Shown here: one piece after another, positions 44,696-56,185 of the stretch
How positions within the stretch are numbered: position 1 is the stretch's first letter
How the letters are laid out: each line of letters starts with the position of its first letter
DNA from: Fragilaria crotonensis
Lineage: Eukaryota; Bacillariophyta; Fragilariophyceae; Fragilariales; Fragilariaceae
Assembly: GCA_022925895.1 (NCBI GenBank)
Contig: JAKSYS010000106.1
Span: 1-64,000, forward strand
Direction: 5' to 3'
Length of the DNA stretch: 64,000 nt
Translations under genes and position numbers: made by a program
The notes under the pieces: generated by a model
Database searches by the model: none
What the model was told of the DNA's origin: nothing
Seen by the model: the letters and a program-made list of their open reading frames with translations, nothing else

Positions 44696-47522
44696 TGGAA
44701 GCAGCCGCAAATGTGCTAGTCATTCCAAGCACAAGATCAAGACCCGCTCTCGACACAATGATAACTACACCTGTCAACACGGAGGCTACAACGGGAGGAA
44801 GGATCGGAGACATTGTTGAGCAATCACCGAGCAAACGAGCAAGGATAGGAGATACTGGTGCGGCCGCTGTAATGATTGCTGCTGATGCTTCTAGCTCAAG
44901 TTACTGGCCATGTAGCCCAGAGGCATACCGAGTGTTCAAACCACCAAAGAAACATGGGACAACGAATTGCGAGGATGGGAATGATACTGATTTCGATTCT
45001 GAAACTCCAATGGAAGCACTTCAGAGAAGGATTGTACTGCTTCAAAGCGTTCATGAGGAAGAAAATAATTGGAGGAATGTTGTGCAAGGTAGAGATATCG
45101 ACAACGTGTGTACCAAAGCTGAGATATGCGCTGTCAGGCAAAGGGCGACGTTTCTTTGTTATGCGTACCGATTGGCTCTTGCAAAAATGAATGAATGGAC
45201 GTGGCAAGACTGTTGCACTGAATCTTGTAAGGTATTGAACACTGTTGGTATGACGCAAGCAACCTTCTATAAAACCATCGCAAATTGGAACATTGTGTTC
45301 CGTAATTTTGAATGCTTCCCAAACCCAAACTTGTCTGTTCAGTGTGGGAAACGACCTCTTCCTCGAGTTCTCGAAGTGTTTCCATGCGCAAAGGAGCAGA
45401 TTGTTGCATTTGGCGTCGAGAACTTGTCACATCTTTCAATTGAAGCAGTCTATCAATTCGTTCATTCGTCTGTAATCCCAAGGCTGGCTGCGTTGTGGAA
45501 ACGTGAATCGGTAGTAGACGAAGATACTGCAGAAACGTCAACATTGAGTACAAGTACTACAGCCATTAATCCTACTAGCAATCCTGTCGATGTCGATCAA
45601 GATGAGGATGATATTGCGCTATTCCTTCGCGCACATAGACTTAAAAACATGAGCTTCACAACAGCATGGCGCTGGATGCGATTACTCGGATTCAAGTATG
45701 ATACGAGAAGGAAGAGCTTCTACGTCGATGGCCATGAACGTGAAGATGTTGTCGCACATCGAAATGCATTCTGCAAGAACTACCTTACCGTGCTTGAGCC
45801 ACGTTGTCGGCGTTGGATTCAGCTTCCACTCAGTGAAGCTGCTACGATCAAGACCTTAGACACAGATTTCGGACATCATTACTATGATATTATATCTGAT
45901 GAGACTCGGGTTGAGTTTCACGTTGACTATTGGAAGAATTGCATATCAAGAATCAAAAGGGAGAAGAGGCAGCGCGAGATGTTGAAGCAAAAACAAGCAT
46001 ACGAGTGTCATCATCAGTCAGGCCCTTGATGATTATTGGTCAAGATGAGTCTGTCTTCGCGCAGTATCTACTGTCCTCCAAACAATGGGTTGGGCCAAAG
46101 GACAAGTGCCACTTCTGCCCAAGTCGGAGGGCGATGGGTATATGCTTTCTGCGTTCGTGTCACGCGAATTCGGCTTTGGCAGGCAGATGACAGAGGATGA
46201 GTTACAAAGAGTGAATATGGCAAGGCAAACAGCAGCTCTCGGCGGTGGAAATTACCTCGATACAACAGCTGCGATGGAAATCTTGGGAACAACGAGGAAG
46301 CCGATTTTGTTGGAATCCCTTCGTAAAATACTTGTTCATCGGAATCAATAATCAGGGTTATTGAATTCATACCACATGAGTCTTCAGCTTGAGGATGTGG
46401 TTGATTGCCTACGAATCCTATATCCAAGCTTCGATTTTGTATTTTTGTTCGATCATTCTCAGGGACACGCTCGCAAACGTGATGGTGCACTCAGTGCGAT
46501 CAACATGCAAAAGAACTTTGGAGGATCAAAACAGCAGATGAGAGACACAGTCATAATGTCACAAGAGGGTTATCTGGGCACACACTCACCAACCCTGGGC
46601 ATCGGAGACACACAGTCAATGGTATTCAATACTGACGACTGTGGCCCATGGTATTTGACACCAGAGCAACGTGACTTACAACGTCATGATCGAATAATGG
46701 GAAAAGAAGCAAGCCAATTGAAAAAACAAAGAAGACCCTTCTTGAAGAGCTCAACGAAAAGGGTGTGACGCTCCAACAAAAACGCGGGTACACTAAAGCC
46801 GAACTTCAGGAATTGGCAAGAAACAATTCAATCGAAACTCACAAAGAAGTCGACAAAATCCTATCTGGATGGGAAGGAAAATCTAAAGGCATGCTACAAG
46901 TTCTGTGGGAAAGAGGACTGATTGATCCAAGTGAGTTAGATAAATACACTGTCGACGGAAAGAAAGACACAATTTCAGGGAAGATTGACTTACGGTATTC
47001 CCTACGCCATCTCATCGCAGAGTGTGCTGATTTCAAGGATGAGGAAACGGCACTTCAGTACCTTGGATCTCAGCTGGGCATCACGGTACTTCTAACACCA
47101 AAGTTCCATGCCGAATTAGCAGGGAAGGCATTGAATTTTGCTGGGGTCACGCAAAGGCTTTCTACCGACGGGTTCCTGTATCTCAAAAAGGGGACGAGAG
47201 AATTTCAAACAACTTGTGAGAGATTCAACGTGTTCAATCAAGGAGTTGACCAAAGAAAGGATGGGAAAGTTTGCTTCGAGAGCACGCGCATATATTTGTA
47301 CTTACCATCATCTTTTGAGAGTCAGCAGAGAATGAGGCAGCAAGGTCGTACCCACAACTTCATCGCCACAAGTATAACAGAAGATCAAGGACTTCTGTAC
47401 TCCGAAATCAACGCCTGATGAAATTGTTCAAGTCTCACAGGTGTGCATTGGACTTCGATCGTGGCTTCGTCAACAGTGCACTCAAAGAAGCAAAGACAAG
47501 AAACGAGGAGGACGAGGTGTGA
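44680..47522 (+). pseudogene. DDE-type transposase of the inner element, decayed
   Basis: The coding trace runs in order through YVDGHEREDVVAHRNAFC (a motif shared with a DDE transposase family common in fungi), GQDESVF (first catalytic Asp region), FLFDHSQGHARKRDGALSA (second), KNFGGSKQQMRDT, and a C-terminal HRCALDFDRGFV block. The frame changes near 45980, 46090 and 46715, and a stop lies at 46349; the 46715 change falls in a run of six A. The final block is again in another frame. The superfamily is not certain; the TA target site suggests Tc1/mariner-like chemistry. This copy is not expected to make a full protein. Confidence 0.65.
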
Positions 47523-47724
47523 TCATCATGTCGACAGAGATGGATTTTTATGGTCGCAGGAGACAGCTGCTACTAAAACTTGATAAAGGATATGGAAATA
47601 ATATGCGTGCATGGTACGAATTGTACACAACCTACGTTCGGACGCTTCAACGAAAAACCAGCTGTATGTCATACATGCATACTGGAGTACTCCGTAAGCG
47701 ATGTCGGTAAGATTTGCATATACG

Positions 47725-47886
47725 TAGTTGCGTCAGTGCGTGCGTCTGTTACGGAGTATGACCACTCTGGGGTACTGCACTACTTGCGTATAGTACTGAA
47801 CTGTACAAACAGTACACACAACCGTGCACAACCCATACCGTACACGTATTCCAAAAGTCCGACCAATTGGGAGGTACCCACTAGTA
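47725..47886 (+). repeat. GTAC-rich repeat unit, short copy
   Basis: It opens with GCGTGCGTCTGTTACGGAG and ACCACTCTGGGGTACTG, has its own middle, and closes with GAGGTACCCACTAGT directly joined to the next unit. Confidence 0.7.
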
Positions 47887-48355
47887 TATTATAAATTAAT
47901 TGTGTGCGTGTGTGCGTGCGTGCGTCCGTCTGTTACGGAGTATGACCACTCTGGGGTACTGGATCAAATGTTGCACTGTTACGTGGATTACATGTACTAC
48001 AGGTCTACAGTACATAAACGGACGGTAATTTATGTTGAAACGACAGTGTGTTACGTTACTGAACTACAATACTGTACGAATTCAAAGTTACTGGATGGAA
48101 TACTCATTGAATTTGCTGTGAACAGGTTGCTTGACAAATGCTACTGTAAAATATACCGTGCGATGAACTGCAATACTGGGGCATGATAAGTACCAGGTAC
48201 CTGGTACTGTACTTCATGAAGTTTCCTACGTGGGTACCATGGTACTGCATACTGTAGGGGAAAAAGTAGTGATACGGAGTACGACCAGGTTGAGGGTACT
48301 GTACGTCCACTTTCCTGTAGTAGACACTCCGATCAAATGTGAGGCACCCACTAGT
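47887..48355 (+). repeat. GTAC-rich repeat unit, long copy
   Basis: It opens TATTATAAATTAATTG like the unit at 43985 and closes GAGGCACCCACTAGT. Bases 48220-48355 match 59654-59795 on the minus strand. The middle (47970-48215) is unique to this copy, so the unit has fixed ends and a variable core. Confidence 0.7.
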
Positions 48356-48424
48356 TACCTATATTAAGGTTTGCCAACGCGCCTACTTGAACGTATGGAC
48401 GGACAGACCGGATGATCGGTTTTT

Positions 48425-50796
48425 GTGCATGTTGTAGCAATATCATCAAGTCCATGTAGTGCAACGTCGACACATGCTTTGTATTCAATCCAGCATCAAA
48501 TGTCTCCTCAACGTTGTTCTGCTTACGTAAAGGGCAATGACGCCCGATATGGCCTTAAGATTGCAAATCGTCATGCTTCAACGGGGGTGGTGATCGGACT
48601 TCAGTGTCGCTTCTGCATTGCATTCGGTCGTGAGGAGAAGGTGGGATCCAAACGCAAGCCCGCAACCACAGTTCAAGGATGGAGTGCTCCATTCCGAGGA
48701 TATGATAATATTGAGAAACACCTTCGTGTACAGCATCCATCTCAGTGGGACGTGTACAATGGTCTTGATTCCATTTCTGACCGTGAAGCATTTTTTAATG
48801 AGGCCCCGGCAGCAGGCGTGTTTAAAAACTCAATCAAGTCGCACTATGCATCTGAGTCTTTGGGCGCAGAGCGACAGAAGGTCTATGATATTGAAAAGGA
48901 CATTGTGGAAACAATTGTGGGTGAAATGATGTTTAATCCTGCAGATGATGTCGACAGTGATGAAGACAATGATGCAACGAAGGAACAGGATCCTGGATTT
49001 GGTAGTCAAGTCGAGCTTCACGCCCTACAAAGTCAACGTGCTGCATCTGTGACAACGGCACGAGATCGAGCGCTTTCGCTGTTTAAACGAGTAAACAATT
49101 CAGACAACGAGGAGGAGGAGGATACTGACGATTATTCTTATTCAGTGACAATTCCAAAGACAAAAACCACAGTTTTTGGCTTGGTTGTTCGTTACGTGTC
49201 CTGTGGTACCTCTTTTCGTATGGCGTCCAATATAATTGGCTGCACCTACGATGTTTTGGCAAATCCTGGTTTGCGTGTTTGCTCACGACAAGATGTAAGC
49301 AACTTCATTCGAGTGGTCTGTGCTGTGAATTTGCAACGCATTGCACGGCATTTGCGTCGTTCATGGGCGTTTTCCATTGCTTTGGACTCTGCGACACTGC
49401 GACTCATCAAAGCACATCTTATCTTGATTTACGATTCCGAATTTTCGTCCCTGAGTTCAATAATATTGTGAACCTTCATGGGTGTGCCCTCCCGATGTTT
49501 GATCGACATACAGGTGAAGTGATGTTTACTATGGTGAACTCCTTCTTATCTATTCTCTGTCCCGATTGGAATATTCGCCTGCTTGGTGTGACTTCTGATG
49601 GGGCCCGAAATATGACGGGTCGAGTTGCCGGTGTTGTAACTCACCTCGACAACGCAATGCATGATTCCTGCCAACTGACTCGGATTTGGTGCGGAGCACA
49701 CCAGCTCGATCTCGTTATGGAGGATATTATGAACAATGTTATCAAGGAAAGATTTTTCTCTGTTCTGACTGGATTCATTACTCACCTTACGAGACAGCTT
49801 AATCTGATTGCGGAGATGCAAACGACATGTCCGCGCGTTGTCAATCGGTGGCTGTCTACGGAAAAGGTCATTTCGTGGTTTAAATTGCATCGGCCACAGT
49901 TACTTGCTCACATTGAGGCGAAACAACCAGCATCTGCCCCACCACGACTCTGGTGGGTGACTCTTCTTGCTATGCATCACTTCACAACTCGCACCGCCAG
50001 CATCACATTCCGAAGCATCCAAGGATTAACAACGCTTGCCGAACAACAGCAAGCTGCACTGAATGGCCTAATCAACAACTTCATTGTCGACATTGGTGTA
50101 ACTGGGCCGCTAACAGATGAATCCATTGCAGCTCTTGATCCATCAACTCATGTTGTCAGCGGTTGTTATGCTGTGGCTTTGTCAAATGTTCATGAATTTC
50201 TCTGTGGATTGGCGACCTGGGTTGACACGTTGATGAATGAAAGCTCGGAAAACGAGCAGAAGGATCTTCAACGTGATATTGCCCTCGTGTATGTTACCGC
50301 TTGCAACCGAATCGATGAGATCACTGTATACCGTGATCATAACAACAATCCATGTGCAGATCCCAATTCTCTCCCTCCAGTGCTCCCACACGAGCTTGTC
50401 AAACTCTCTGCCGCTAACTTTATTCGCAAGATTCGTCAGCATGCCTTCCGATTGGAGCACCGTAACACTGCAGCACAGATTGACATCATCGCCGACGAGC
50501 ACAAAATTCTACTCTATGCCTACCAATCAGAATCTGTCTTGAAGGAAGGGATTGATTCTCTGTCTAGCCGATCATGCTTCAAGGATGGTTGGAGTTTACT
50601 TGGCTGTCGGTTGCCAAACTTGATGGAGTATTGTGGTGTTGTAGCGACCCTATTCCCTGGAACAAGTACGGTAGAGTCTGACTTCTCCATCCTACGTTGG
50701 GAGAAGGATTGCTTCCGTAAGGGGTTGTCGGATTTTGGATTAGAAGGAGTGCTGCAAGCAAAGCAGTTTCTCTTTATTGAACAATTTGAGCCGTGA
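48425..50796 (+). pseudogene. hAT transposase, one frame disruption
   Basis: The N-terminal part has a BED-like zinc finger (CRFC ... HLRVQH). Then come SWAFSIALDSAT, the first catalytic Asp; GVTSDGARNMTG, the second; and GVVATLFPGTSTVESDFSILRWEKDCFRKGLSDFG, the hAT dimerisation region at the C-terminus. The frame changes once, at a near-perfect 8-base tandem duplication (49389-49404) directly after the first catalytic Asp; outside it both halves are open. With one lesion only, the copy is young. It is the only hAT gene within the terminal repeats at 43927 and 50979. Confidence 0.82.
49389..49404 (+). repeat. 8-base near-duplication resembling a hAT excision footprint
   Basis: CTGCGACA is followed immediately by CTGCGACT. 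hAT excision typically leaves both 8-base target copies with the base at the junction changed to its complement; the last base of the first copy (A for T) fits this pattern. It shifts the transposase frame by eight. Confidence 0.6.
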
Positions 50797-50979
50797 TTAG
50801 ATGTTAGTGACACCATTCCGACCTTTATAATGCACCTTCTAGTAACTCCCTTTCAACCATCGTACGAGTAACACGTACAATTCATACGTGCCTATATTAA
50901 GCCTACCGTTATCCTGATCAAGCGCCTATATTAAGCTAATATAGGTAATATAGGCGCCCGCCTATTTTTAACAGCCCTG

Positions 50980-50987
50980 TGTATGAT
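50980..50987. repeat. Right target-site duplication of the hAT element
   Basis: TGTATGAT follows the right terminal repeat and matches 43919-43926. It continues into further GTATGAT repeats. Confidence 0.8.
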
Positions 50988-51394
50988 GTATGATGTATGA
51001 TATGATATATGGGTATGAAAGCCACGTGAAGAAATCTACTGTAGTACGAAATACTCGAAGTGCAAGTACCGAGGTACTCATTGTACCAGGTACTAGTACT
51101 AGTAGGAGACCTCGTCTGTACTGATGATACACCGGTAAAGCACGTACAGTACCACTATCTCTATTACCATATACTTGTACTGTAGACTGTAGTATGATAC
51201 TCCAGCAAGACTCCAAGTCTCCAAGCAGACGATAGCCGACACCACGAAGGGTTTCGGATGGGCGGATCTCAAAATTCTCCGGACGCTTGAATACCACACC
51301 ATCGATCATTCTCATTTACACATGTCACACAAGATCGACGCCGATTGTCAACGTTTTCTCTTGTGTACTAGTTCAATCGCGAATTCCCGAGCCC
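50988..51394. other. Intergenic stretch right of the hAT element
   Basis: A GTATGAT microsatellite is followed by GTAC-rich DNA (51040-51210). No gene is supported. The end holds the promoter region of the DUF1415-like gene. Confidence 0.5.
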
Positions 51395-53367
51395 ATGAGA
51401 TTTATACCATGGATTACTCTCTTGTTGGGTGCGACGCACGCCTTTGTGGCGACGCCGCACTTATCCCGCTCGTATCAATTGCAGAACAACCCACTTCACG
51501 ACAACTTCCAATACCACCATCAACAAGGACGAGCGACAGCCGTTCTGTTGCGAGATATCAATGAACGCATGGCCGAACAAATGGGTGTACCGGAAGTACA
51601 TTCCGACAATGAATGGCACCCTCGTGATCCTGCCCGAACGACACCCCAGCTATTGGTGGCATTGTGGCATCAGATCACACAAGCTGGTCGTATGGTCAAA
51701 GGGGTAAGCAATTCGTGCCGCAAACCCCTGTGATCTTCATTTGCGATTTGTGGGTCGCATACGCCGTTCGCATTATCGCTTAACCGCTCATCCACTCACT
51801 GCAAAGTCTTTCGCATAGGAAACGTATACGGTAGTGTATCCGGAGCTGCAAGATCAGTTCACCCCCTCTTTCATCAATCGACTCTTGGGACATCTCGATA
51901 ATTGCAAGGATGTTTGCGATCACTTTGGTATTGGCACGAATCTTGTTCCATACCTAGAAAATCTCAAGGTGGTGGGATTCACTGCCAAATCTTATCGCGA
52001 TCCAGAAACGGACTCGGAAGAACCGCAATTTGAGTATGACCCATTCTGGGACGAGGACGATATTGGAGACTATACCGGTATTGACGAAGAGCAAGATGGC
52101 GCTGCATTTGCCGCTGATGCAGCAAAGTATCCCGAGATTGTTAATAAGATCCCAGCTGATGATGACAAGATCACGGACGTTTCCAAGGTGTGGGTTTCAA
52201 AAATGATGTCTGATATGGGGTAAGTCGTTATCTCGGATGTTGAGGTCGGACATGTTGTTTGGCTGTTCTCGTTCTGACAGCACCGTTGGCTTCATTTTCA
52301 GAATTTGCCCATTCACGTCTGGTTCGGAGCTGGCAGGACTTCCAATGGGGAAAGTCTACTACACTGTTGACCGATGTGCCGGTATCGAAGAGATGTATCT
52401 GAGCTACTGGAAGGAGGTCGTTCGAGTGGAGCAGACCAACGAGAAACAGCTGTCCACCACACTTTTGATCTGCCCAGAGTTTTGTATGGATAACATTGAA
52501 ATGTTCGAATCGTTCACTAACACTCTCACGCAACCTCTCGCCGCCTTGGGTGTTGATGAATTGATTCAATTGGTGTTTTTCCATCCGTTGTGGACATTCC
52601 GAGACGGCGGCGCTCGATTTGGAGACGGCGCCGCTGCCAACTACGCCCGACGATCACCATGGCCCATGATCAATATCCTACGAACTAATCAAGTTCGTAC
52701 CGCCCAGAGGGGCATTCCCACTGGATTGGTTTACACACAGGTATGTATTGATGATGTGCAGTTTTGAGCCCTTTCCTCCCCGACAGATCCACACTGTATC
52801 TCACCACTCTCGCAGAACGAGAAGACGCTTACCAAGATTGGTGTTGATAAACTTGAGACAATGCTGCGACTTCGTGACTGGGGCGAGATTGCGAATGTGA
52901 AGGTTGACCGCCGAGATATGGAAGCCTTGCGTGTGGCCCAGGACTATCAACAAACCGGTGTGGTGCAATCCAAGGATTTGAGTTTTGAGGGAGACGCAAC
53001 TCCGGCTGCCAATAAAGTTGACCCCCAGCAAATCGAGAAAGGAAATTTGATCAATGTGATCAAACAAGCATTGGAGAAACGGCTTGGACTTGGCCAAGAT
53101 GGCAAAGTTACTCAACTCAGTGGACCCGAGACAAGCGCTACGATCATGGCGAGTGATTTTTTATTGTCGGAACTGGACAGCATTGTGAAGCAGGGACGCT
53201 CTAAACCTCTGTCCGCTGCGCACCAATATCTGATGGATGATCTCATGGGTGGCGATAGGCGACAACATGAAGAAGAAATGGATGTTTTGTTCGGCGGTGG
53301 AGGTATTAAAATGGGGATCGGCGATGATGGCGAAGGATCCGGCATTGATACCAGCAATTTTTACTAA
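51395..53367 (+). CDS. Plastid-targeted DUF1415-like protein
   Basis: Four exons (51395-51703, 51819-52219, 52302-52740, 52816-53367) give 566 residues; introns 75-115 bases. The ATG at 51395 is chosen because MRFIPWITLLLGATHA is a signal peptide followed by FVATP, a diatom plastid AF motif. The middle (about 237-383) matches the bacterial DUF1415 family: ICPFTSGSELAG at the family's 'LCPFA' position, TTLLICPEFCMDNIEMFESF, LIQLVFFHPLWTF, RRSPWPMINILR. Function of DUF1415 is unknown. Unlike bacterial members of about 180 residues, this protein has an acidic N-terminal extension and a C-terminal region of about 180 residues containing an RDMEALR segment and a Gly-rich end. Confidence 0.8.
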
Positions 53368-53568
53368 GAATCCTACTGATCTAAGTGCTGTCATCAGTAT
53401 CCTATTGCATACAAATTGGGGGGGCATAGTGGTATCCCGTTGTAGCAATCATCGGGCATTGTTCACGTTGACAACGCCAACTGTCAGATTCGACGTCTGC
53501 GTTGGATTGAGGAAGACATGACTAAGCATTAACGTTTTTGCTGCATTCGGTGGATGGCGTCTGACCTC

Positions 53569-54466
53569 TCATCCCGACTTTGGCAAAGGCACCATCGACT
53601 TGATTTTCGTCACGAGCTTGTCTTTCAGATCAACGATCTGCGCCTTCACAATGTGTCTCAATGATTTAGGAATGATCGTGATATAAAGGGTTGCAAGAGG
53701 ATTGCGCCATGGAAAACCAATTCCCATCTTATCTTGTGGGATTTTGTTCCGCGCATCCAACGTAATGACATTACCAACTTCGTCCAATAAAACAAGGGCC
53801 GGAATGCCCTTCACCTTATATTTCTCGAACAGCATCTGTCCCCTTTGTCCCATGGCCTGATCGGGCGGTAATGCAGGCCATTTCATATGAGTGAAATATT
53901 GCCCAAAAGAATCCATATCGCGACACCTAGAAACCCAGATTATCTCAAAGCTATTCTCCTTCCCCCTACGAGACTTAAGCTTTTCATAAAATTGTACAAG
54001 TTCAGGAGTGAACTTTCGGCATGGACCGCACCTAAATCAAGGGTTTGAGGAACTTCTTTAGAGCACGATCATGGTTTGACATTCTCACCTACCAATCCGC
54101 GCTAAAATAAACGCCAACGACCGATTTGCCACGGAGAACATCGCTTGTTAAATTCGACATCATTTGGGCATGCGTCTCGTCAATCATTTTAAGCGACAGA
54201 AGCGTCGGGCCGAATAGGTCGATGAACGGTCCAGATTGCACTGGCTCCTTGTCGGCAGTTCCGTTGCTGACATCAGCATCATCAAGATCCAAGATCTCGT
54301 CATCTCCGCTCGCCTCCAGATTCTGGACCTTCGACTTATCAGCAGACTCTGGACCTGAGACATGCTCCCATGCTGTGGAGTTCACCGCTTGAGACTCTTG
54401 GGCTTCTACCTCAGAAATCCCTACAAGGGAAGCGGCCAATACGATGAATACCGTTGAGAACTTCAT
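53569..54466 (-). CDS. Secreted nucleoredoxin/tryparedoxin-like thioredoxin
   Basis: Two exons (54093-54466, 53569-54031; 61-base intron) give 278 residues. The signal peptide MKFSTVFIVLAASLVGISEVEA is followed by an acidic linker. The thioredoxin fold carries [29 protein letters not shown] with the redox centre Cys126-Gly-Pro-Cys129; WCGPCRxFTP is diagnostic of nucleoredoxin/tryparedoxin-like proteins. The fold continues through FEIIWVSRCRDMDSF and MKWPALPP, then VKGIPALVLLDEVGNVI with the cis-proline (IPAL). No ER retention signal or plastid AF motif is seen, so the ER lumen, another endomembrane compartment or secretion are all possible. The intron splits the active-site Trp codon. Confidence 0.85.
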
Positions 54467-55512
54467 TGTCGATTGAATGTTGTTACCTGGGTGCTGTCGC
54501 GACTCGAGGTGCTTATGGGCGATTAATGAACAGGCGTATTCATTGGCTTGGGGATGTGCTCTATGCAAAGGTTCCACGTGCTCACTGTAGACTGTAGAGC
54601 GTTGAGCAGAGATGTTGGTTCTTAAGGATAGAAGTACAGACGGAAAGGAATTGATTCGGAATTCGGAATCGCACGGCGTACGGCAGATCACGATTCCCAT
54701 CTACGAGAGGACACTGGGACACCGGGACTGACGACTGACTTATGACATAAACAGGAATGCCTACATATGAATACTCTGTATCTACGACCTTCTACAGTAC
54801 TCCAGTACTCGAGATTCGGTAGCGTACTAGGACTTGTACTCGCTGTACCGGGTGCTGGTACAAGTACAGTACTCATCACAATGCAGTGAAATCACGTCAA
54901 TCATGACGTCACAGTACTGAGGCCTTCACATGTTCAAGTACCCGGTGTAACGGTCATACAGTACTCCAGTACGACAGTAGTGTACAGAGAGGAATCGCTG
55001 ATTTGTATGTCGTACGTCGTACATACAGCTTCACGTCAGATTTCACTGCATTCTACATATAATATTCATACCTGTAGTTCTTCGTTGGAGGTTGGAGGTA
55101 TCCACATGATCACCGAGCCCAAAAATCTATCATACTCATGTGCGATTTTTTACTGTACCTGGTACAGGAGTCTTGATACTTGGTACTACTACTAGGTAGC
55201 AGCTACTGTACTTGTAGAACCAGGATCTTCGATCAGTCTGAGTGTCTGAGACCATCGTTAACGATGCATGCTGCATGCTGCATGCTTTATTACATAGTCC
55301 CCAAATCTCGTCGAGATTCATCGAACTCTGCGGGTTTGCTTCTTGCTTCCAATAGGTTATTCCACGTATCAACCAATGCAGTTATCCTTGTCATTTGCTG
55401 GGTTTCTGATCCTCTTACAAGAACCTTTGGCAAAGTTGAAATAGATTCAGAAAATAGCGAAGTAGAACTGTATAAGAAGTTTAAAATGTTCGACCAAGCT
55501 GATGATGTTTTA
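54467..55512. other. Intergenic stretch, strongly GTAC-rich
   Basis: No gene is supported. 54780-55210 is among the densest GTAC regions of the window. GCATGCT repeats occur near 55268-55288. Confidence 0.55.
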
Positions 55513-56185
55513 CTACGCGGCGGCAGCCAAAGTTATCTCGTGACGACCCATGAGAAGGTTAAGAACAAGGCCCTGGTATTCAGTATGCTCCAAAAATCCG
55601 ATGTTTCCAAGCGATCGCAACCCTCTTGAAACCGAGATGAAGCAAATCCTTGCACGCTCGAACTCCATGAACTCCTGATGGATCATTGCCATGTTGTTGT
55701 TAATTGCAATAGAGAGAAGCTGATCCGTTTGAAGCTTTTTGTATGCCTTTCGTCTTCTACATGAACAAATTGCGAGGGCAATCTTGTACGCTTTCAGTGC
55801 CTTGTCAAGAAGGGTTGAGTTGTTAGAACGATATCCTTCGATGTGGAACGATAGGCTGAGGTTGTATAACATGGCAGCAGTTTCAGCGAGGCAGATACGT
55901 CCCCTCCGAAAAATCCGATGGAATGATAAGCAATGCTCTGCGGTATACGAAGAAGGATCCAGAGACAGCGTCAATTTGGCGCTCGGCTGGAAGTTGATTT
56001 ATCGATGACCATCGGAAAGCCAGAGAGGCATCTGCACTAAGAGGGGTTTTCCTCTTCGTGGCATTTCCTTTGATGACATGCAATGCCTTCTTGAATGAAT
56101 TGATTGCATTCCAGTAATCTCCAGACTCGATCATTGCTACTCCTTGGTTATTCAGGTTAATAGCTTCAGTGTATGCGTTTGTCAT
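55513..56185 (-). CDS. TPR-like helical-repeat protein, one apparent frameshift
   Basis: Started at ATG 56185 (MTNAYTEAINLNNQGVAMIESGDYWNAINSFKKAL), a typical TPR helix pair. Further along come FVYRRALLI, then AAMLYNLSLSFHIEGYRS, LLDKALKAYKIALAIC, and AINNNMAMIHQEFMEFERARICF, matching a TPR family that is abundant in diatoms. The frame changes at 55901-55904, a run of four G on the coding strand; skipping one G joins FSEG to RICLAETAAMLYNL in frame. About 224 residues would result. Either an assembly insertion error or a young pseudogene is possible. No partner or pathway is evident. Confidence 0.65.

Larger units (their letters stand above)
44102..47664 (+). mobile_element. Inner DNA transposon, about 3.56 kb, TA target site
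   Basis: The left end CAGCTGGTTTT (44102-44112) is mirrored by AAAACCAGCTG (47654-47664). TA flanks both sides (44100-44101 and 47665-47666), consistent with a TA target duplication as in Tc1/mariner-like elements. It carries two genes: a 116-codon frame of unknown function (44345-44695) and a decayed DDE-type transposase (44680-47522). It sits inside the hAT element and interrupts a repeat unit there, so it arrived later than the hAT or its cargo. A related, internally deleted copy lies at 58060-58840. Confidence 0.7.
43927..50979 (+). mobile_element. hAT DNA transposon, about 7.05 kb, with nested insertion
   Basis: The left end starts CAGGGCTGCTAAAAATAGG (43927) and the right end is its complement with one mismatch, ending at 50979; the match covers 21 bases. 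Both ends abut the 8-base direct repeat TGTATGAT, the size typical of hAT. The only hAT gene inside is the transposase at 48425-50796. Subterminal regions repeat GCCTATATT and CCGGGTTCCCGCC motifs. A second DNA transposon (44102-47664) and tandem GTAC-rich repeat units fill the left part. The target site lies in a GATGAT/GTATGAT microsatellite, so the flank match is partly helped by local repetition, but the repeat ends confirm the boundaries. Confidence 0.85.

Noticed and set aside
45930-46190. Separate small gene within the inner transposon
   Set aside because: Its sequence continues the transposase (IIGQDESVF region) in another frame, so it is part of the decayed transposase gene.
43980-48360. 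The GTAC-rich direct repeats as terminal repeats of the inner element
   Set aside because: The inner element has its own TA-flanked inverted ends within the repeat, and repeat units also occur alone at 59.7 kb.
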